Source: Nosocomiicoccus massiliensis
GTDB taxonomy: Bacteria; Bacillota; Bacilli; Staphylococcales; Salinicoccaceae
Reading direction: 5' to 3'
Assembly (NCBI RefSeq): GCF_000438455.1
Contig: NZ_CAVG010000040.1
Span: forward strand, 1-42,940
DNA length: 42,940 bases
Positions 41,475-42,940 of this stretch are shown in pieces (the stretch's first letter is position 1; the number at the start of each line of letters is the position of its first letter). The translations under genes were made by a program, and so were the position numbers. The notes under the pieces were generated by a model. The model searched no databases and had not been told where the DNA came from. It saw only the letters and a program-made list of their open reading frames with translations.

Positions 41475-42248
41475 TTGGACATTAAATTAAAGTGGATATT
41501 GCTTATAATTATAGCAATTTTATTACTCGCATTATTTATTTATAAAACAAACAGTCCTTCTACTAAAACATTCACTTCATCCAAGGGACGTGAAGGTGAG
41601 TACATGATTTACCCGGTGAGTAATTCTAAAGGCATACTATTATGGCTACATGGTGACGGTGCTTTTGAATACGAGAATCCAAAGTCAAAAGAGTATTTAG
41701 AAGGTTCAAAAGGGATTAAACATGTGGCAAAAGATAAAAATTTAACTCTAGTCGTTCCTAAAACACCTTCAACAAAATATAATACGTGGTGGGAAGAAGG
41801 AGATCTTAATTCAGATTATCTTATTGAATTAATTCAGTCTCTACCGAATCATAATACTCTTTGGATAGGTGGATTTTCAGGTGGTTCAGAAATAACATCT
41901 TACTGGCTAATCGAAAAACTTCAAAAGTTAGATATTAAAGAAGGAGGCGCAGTTCTTTTTGGAGGCGGCGGTTCTCCAAAAGTTGAAAATATTAGTGAGC
42001 GTATCCCAAAAGATGAAATTATACCGGGCGACTTCCCTATTTATTGGATTGTCGGAGAATACGATACAGGCGACAGCAAAGAACATCCTTTTGACGCTTT
42101 AACTGCAAGTAAAGAAGGAGAAGAATTTTATAGAGAAAACGGTTGGGAAACACATATTACTATCTTAGATAATTACGGACATTTGTTAACCAAAAATAAT
42201 GAAGGAAAATATGGCGAGTTTCTGGATGAAATAATACCGGAGCGTTAA
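41475..42248 (+). CDS. Membrane-anchored alpha/beta hydrolase
   Basis: A 257-residue protein starting at TTG 41475, with AAGGAG eight bases upstream. A single N-terminal helix (about 7-23) anchors it with the hydrolase domain outside. Nucleophile Ser135 is in GGFSGGSE, Asp197 in VGEYDTGD and His236 in NYGHLL; the oxyanion loop is LLWLHGDG. Extracellular esterases of this layout act on small esters, lipids or cell-wall modifications; substrate is unknown. It has its own terminator. Confidence 0.82.
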   Translation: MDIKLKWILLIIIAILLLALFIYKTNSPSTKTFTSSKGREGEYMIYPVSNSKGILLWLHGDGAFEYENPKSKEYLEGSKGIKHVAKDKNLTLVVPKTPSTKYNTWWEEGDLNSDYLIELIQSLPNHNTLWIGGFSGGSEITSYWLIEKLQKLDIKEGGAVLFGGGGSPKVENISERIPKDEIIPGDFPIYWIVGEYDTGDSKEHPFDALTASKEGEEFYRENGWETHITILDNYGHLLTKNNEGKYGEFLDEIIPER

Positions 42249-42254
42249 GTAAAA

Positions 42255-42288
42255 ACAAGCACTCCTCGATTCCTCGAGAAGTGCTTGT
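42255..42288 (+). terminator. Terminator after the alpha/beta hydrolase gene
   Basis: ACAAGCACTCCTCGA pairs with TCGAGAAGTGCTTGT (one mismatch) around a TTCC loop. The U-run on the plus strand is weak. Confidence 0.7.
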
Positions 42289-42301
42289 AAATTTCATATG
42301 A

Positions 42302-42326
42302 ATACAAATTGCTATGCAATTTGTAT
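42302..42326. repeat. Perfect 11-bp inverted repeat in a 220-bp intergenic stretch
   Basis: ATACAAATTGC and GCAATTTGTAT flank a TAT loop. No U-run follows, so it is not an ordinary terminator. The remaining 140 bp up to the esterase-like gene hold nothing I can name. Confidence 0.4.
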
Positions 42327-42471
42327 ACTGGACTTGTAAGCAAACAAGTTTGCCACTTTTCCACCTAGACTAACTTTGCATAAAAATATTTGAACATCGA
42401 CAAACCGTCACTATGAAAATTAATTTGTAACACTAATGTGAATTAACTGTTTATATAATCATAAAATATAC

Positions 42472-42940
42472 TTAATTAGTGATTTCTTCAATATAGATAA
42501 GACCATCGAATTGTTCTCTAGGGTTCAATTCATATTCTATAAAACCTTCGTCGTAAGCATTGTATCTATTATTTAATAGCTTATGTTGTTCTAGATTTAT
42601 AAATAATGGACTTTCCTGATAATAAGAAAGTTGTGCTTCTAAAAATTTTTCGTCAGTTATTTTTTCTAAATCTTCATTGTTTAAATAAATTGAAGAAAAA
42701 TTTTCAGCACTGTTAAAATACGTCCCAATAACAAAGGTTTTTAAATTAGATTGATTTAATAAGTAACCTAAAGAATAATGATCAGTAGGTCTAGATATTT
42801 GTCCTTCTTCGCTAGGAATATTTATTTTCCCAGGATTTTTTAAGGCATGCCAATTATGAACCCATACTATTACTTTATTTCCTTCTTTAACTAAGTTATT
42901 TATTTTTCATACATGCCTATTCTAGAACAACATAAGCTAT
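42472..42940 (-). pseudogene. Erythromycin-esterase-like protein, partial and frameshifted
   Basis: The minus strand carries 144 codons to the edge-proximal break. They read KVIVWVHNWHALKNPG, then GYLLNQSNLKTFVIGTYFNS and finish FDGLIYIEEITN with TAA at 42472. These are the C-terminal blocks of the erythromycin esterase (EreA-like) family, including the conserved WxHNxH. Upstream, the frame is interrupted; the neighbouring frame reads SRIGMYEK, the expected preceding segment. One extra A in the A-run at 42903-42907 would join them. So the gene is either a pseudogene or has a sequence error, and its N-terminal part lies outside the window. Family members hydrolyse macrolide lactones, but many homologues have no known substrate. 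Confidence 0.75.

Overview
The window looks like chromosomal DNA of a low-GC Gram-positive coccus of the family Staphylococcaceae. A non-Staphylococcus genus such as Jeotgalicoccus or Nosocomiicoccus is my guess, from gene content and composition only. Supporting signs are strong AGGAGG-type ribosome sites, a three-domain MntR/SirR regulator, a Met T-box, two TPP riboswitches, a sigma-B type promoter before a CsbD protein and a DUF3923-like protein. Apart from the two window edges it is a continuous, gene-dense stretch of housekeeping and accessory functions. I see no prophage, insertion sequence, CRISPR array or tRNA.

Layout. (1) 1-5135, all minus: tandem promoters pointing off the left edge (probably an rRNA operon), then kbaA-like and salA/mrp, then an operon of pyrimidine nucleoside phosphorylase, a UDPGP-family uridylyltransferase and a hemolysin III family protein. 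(2) 5218-10410: an MntR/SirR-type regulator, a Cof-type HAD phosphatase, a viroplasmin-type RNase H, a lipoprotein carrying an I9-inhibitor-like domain, an NhaC antiporter, an FMN reductase and a solitary YefM antitoxin. (3) 10429-18551: an SPC-type (PIB-4) metal-efflux ATPase with a PerR-box-like site on its promoter, a BCCT transporter, a PTS-IIC-like permease, an aldehyde dehydrogenase, a TcyP-type cystine symporter and a CsbD protein. (4) 18591-20981: thiM-thiE-thiD behind a TPP riboswitch. (5) 21020-31717: an FAD/NAD(P) protein, an NCS2 purine permease, a SulP transporter coupled to a universal stress protein, two paralogous lipoproteins around a Cys/Met PLP enzyme, a YciC-type zinc GTPase with a Zur box, and small proteins. 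(6) 31770-34322: a MetE-like methyltransferase behind a Met T-box and an SDR dehydrogenase behind a second TPP riboswitch. (7) 34478-39741: a five-gene operon permease-ATPase-permease-response regulator-histidine kinase, matching the pneumococcal vex123-vncRS arrangement in order and protein sizes. (8) 39926-42940: a nucleotidyltransferase-like protein, an M23 peptidase without a signal peptide, a membrane-anchored alpha/beta hydrolase, and the frameshifted end of an erythromycin-esterase-like gene.

Metal and nutrient sensing recurs: MntR (Mn), PerR-like box on the Fe/Co-type ATPase, Zur box on the zinc GTPase, TPP twice, Met-tRNA once. Sulfur and methionine metabolism (cystine uptake, Cys/Met lyase, MetE-like enzyme) and stress functions (CsbD, BCCT, NhaC, UspA) are also clustered. 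The parts I consider most worth following are the Vex/Vnc-like locus, the thiamine-controlled SDR, the I9-like lipoprotein, the orphan YefM and the broken esterase at the right edge. All assignments come from reading the sequence; no database search was run.
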